Positions 5,264-5,363 of a stretch of 5,363 nucleotides of DNA are shown in pieces. The DNA is taken from NCBI GenBank assembly GCA_964519585.1, contig CAZFIO010000132.1, positions 1 to 5,363 of the forward strand. Reading direction: 5' to 3'. Below the pieces are notes generated by a model that did not search any database, was not told the origin of the DNA, and was given only the letters and a program-made list of their open reading frames with translations. The translations under genes were made by a program, and so were the position numbers. Each line of letters starts with the position of its first letter. The first letter of the stretch is position 1. The DNA is from CAZFIO01 sp964519585 (lineage in GTDB: Bacteria; Bacillota; Clostridia; Tissierellales; Tissierellaceae).

Positions 5264-5292
5264 AAACTATCATAAAACATATTGTATGTCAA
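5264..5292 (-). promoter_or_regulatory. Predicted sigma-A promoter for the rpmG-secE-nusG-rplK-rplA unit
   Basis: The minus strand has TTGACA (5292-5287), a 17-bp spacer and TAGTTT (5269-5264), with TGA upstream giving an extended -10. The -10 itself is poor (3 of 6), but the perfect -35, exact spacing and TG element make it credible. Initiation near 5257 gives a leader of about 90 nt. It starts 25 bp after an intrinsic terminator, as expected at a transcription-unit boundary. Confidence 0.65.
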
Positions 5293-5317
5293 TGAAAAAA
5301 GAGTAAGCTTTATGCTT

Positions 5318-5348
5318 AAAAAAGAAGGAGGTCACCTCCTTCTTTTTT
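5318..5348 (-). terminator. Intrinsic terminator of an upstream gene outside the window
   Basis: A perfect 14-bp inverted repeat (arms 5348-5335 and 5331-5318; core GAAGGAGG/CCTCCTTC) with loop TGA ends in six T on the minus strand. It should stop transcripts arriving from beyond the right edge. The near-perfect symmetry would also let it act on the plus strand. The 15 bases beyond it (5349-5363) are too few to identify the upstream gene. Confidence 0.9.
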
Positions 5349-5363
5349 ATCTATGCCAATACT

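Noticed and set aside
5349..5363. Tail of an upstream gene at the right edge
   Set aside because: Only 15 bases precede the terminator. Two of the three minus frames contain stops there, and nothing identifies the product; tuf or sigH nearby would be guesswork.
1..5363. CRISPR arrays, insertion sequences, tRNA or rRNA genes, foreign islands
   Set aside because: No spaced direct repeats, transposase-like frame, cloverleaf or rRNA stretch was seen; base composition and codon use look even throughout.

Overview
The window is a slice of the conserved ribosomal-protein and RNA-polymerase cluster of a low-GC Gram-positive bacterium, read entirely on the minus strand. In transcription order (right to left) it holds rpmG, secE, nusG, rplK, rplA, rplJ, rplL and the 5' part of rpoB, which runs off the left edge. 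The A/T-rich genes, strong AAGGAGGTG-type ribosome binding sites, a single-helix SecE, a Firmicute-type L10 leader and AGA/AGG-dominated arginine codons point to Clostridia in the broad sense. A Tissierellales-like relative is my guess, not something I can prove here.

Right edge to 5168: an intrinsic terminator of an upstream, unseen gene, then a promoter and about 90 nt of leader. 5167-2934: the five-gene unit rpmG-secE-nusG-rplK-rplA, with no terminator inside it. The gaps before rplK and before rplA each hold a small RNA hairpin of the same design (GTGGGAGG, short stem, CCG plus U/A-rich loop, CCAC) that resembles the L1-binding base of the 23S L1 stalk. 2930-2747: a strong promoter begins 3 bp after the rplA stop and drives an L10-type attenuator leader. 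2746-1799: rplJ-rplL. 1798-1553: a strong intrinsic terminator, then a separate promoter and a leader of about 137 nt before rpoB. 1552-1: the first 517 codons of rpoB, ending inside the rifampicin-binding region.

Together the genes supply the L1 stalk, the L11/L10/L12 factor-binding stalk, L33, the essential Sec-channel subunit SecE, the elongation factor NusG and the polymerase beta subunit. The three predicted promoters share one design: perfect TTGACA, 17-bp spacer and an extended TGn -10. They split the cluster into three transcription units, each with its own visible control: L1-like sites for rplK/rplA, L10 attenuation for rplJL, and a terminator plus new promoter for rpoB.

The gene content is ordinary. 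The points worth a second look are regulatory: the paired L1-like sites, the fully readable L10 attenuation switch, a hairpin that appears to bring a distant Shine-Dalgarno close to the nusG start, and substitutions in the thiopeptide-binding loop of L11. I see no mobile element, CRISPR array, tRNA or rRNA gene, and no convincing plus-strand gene.
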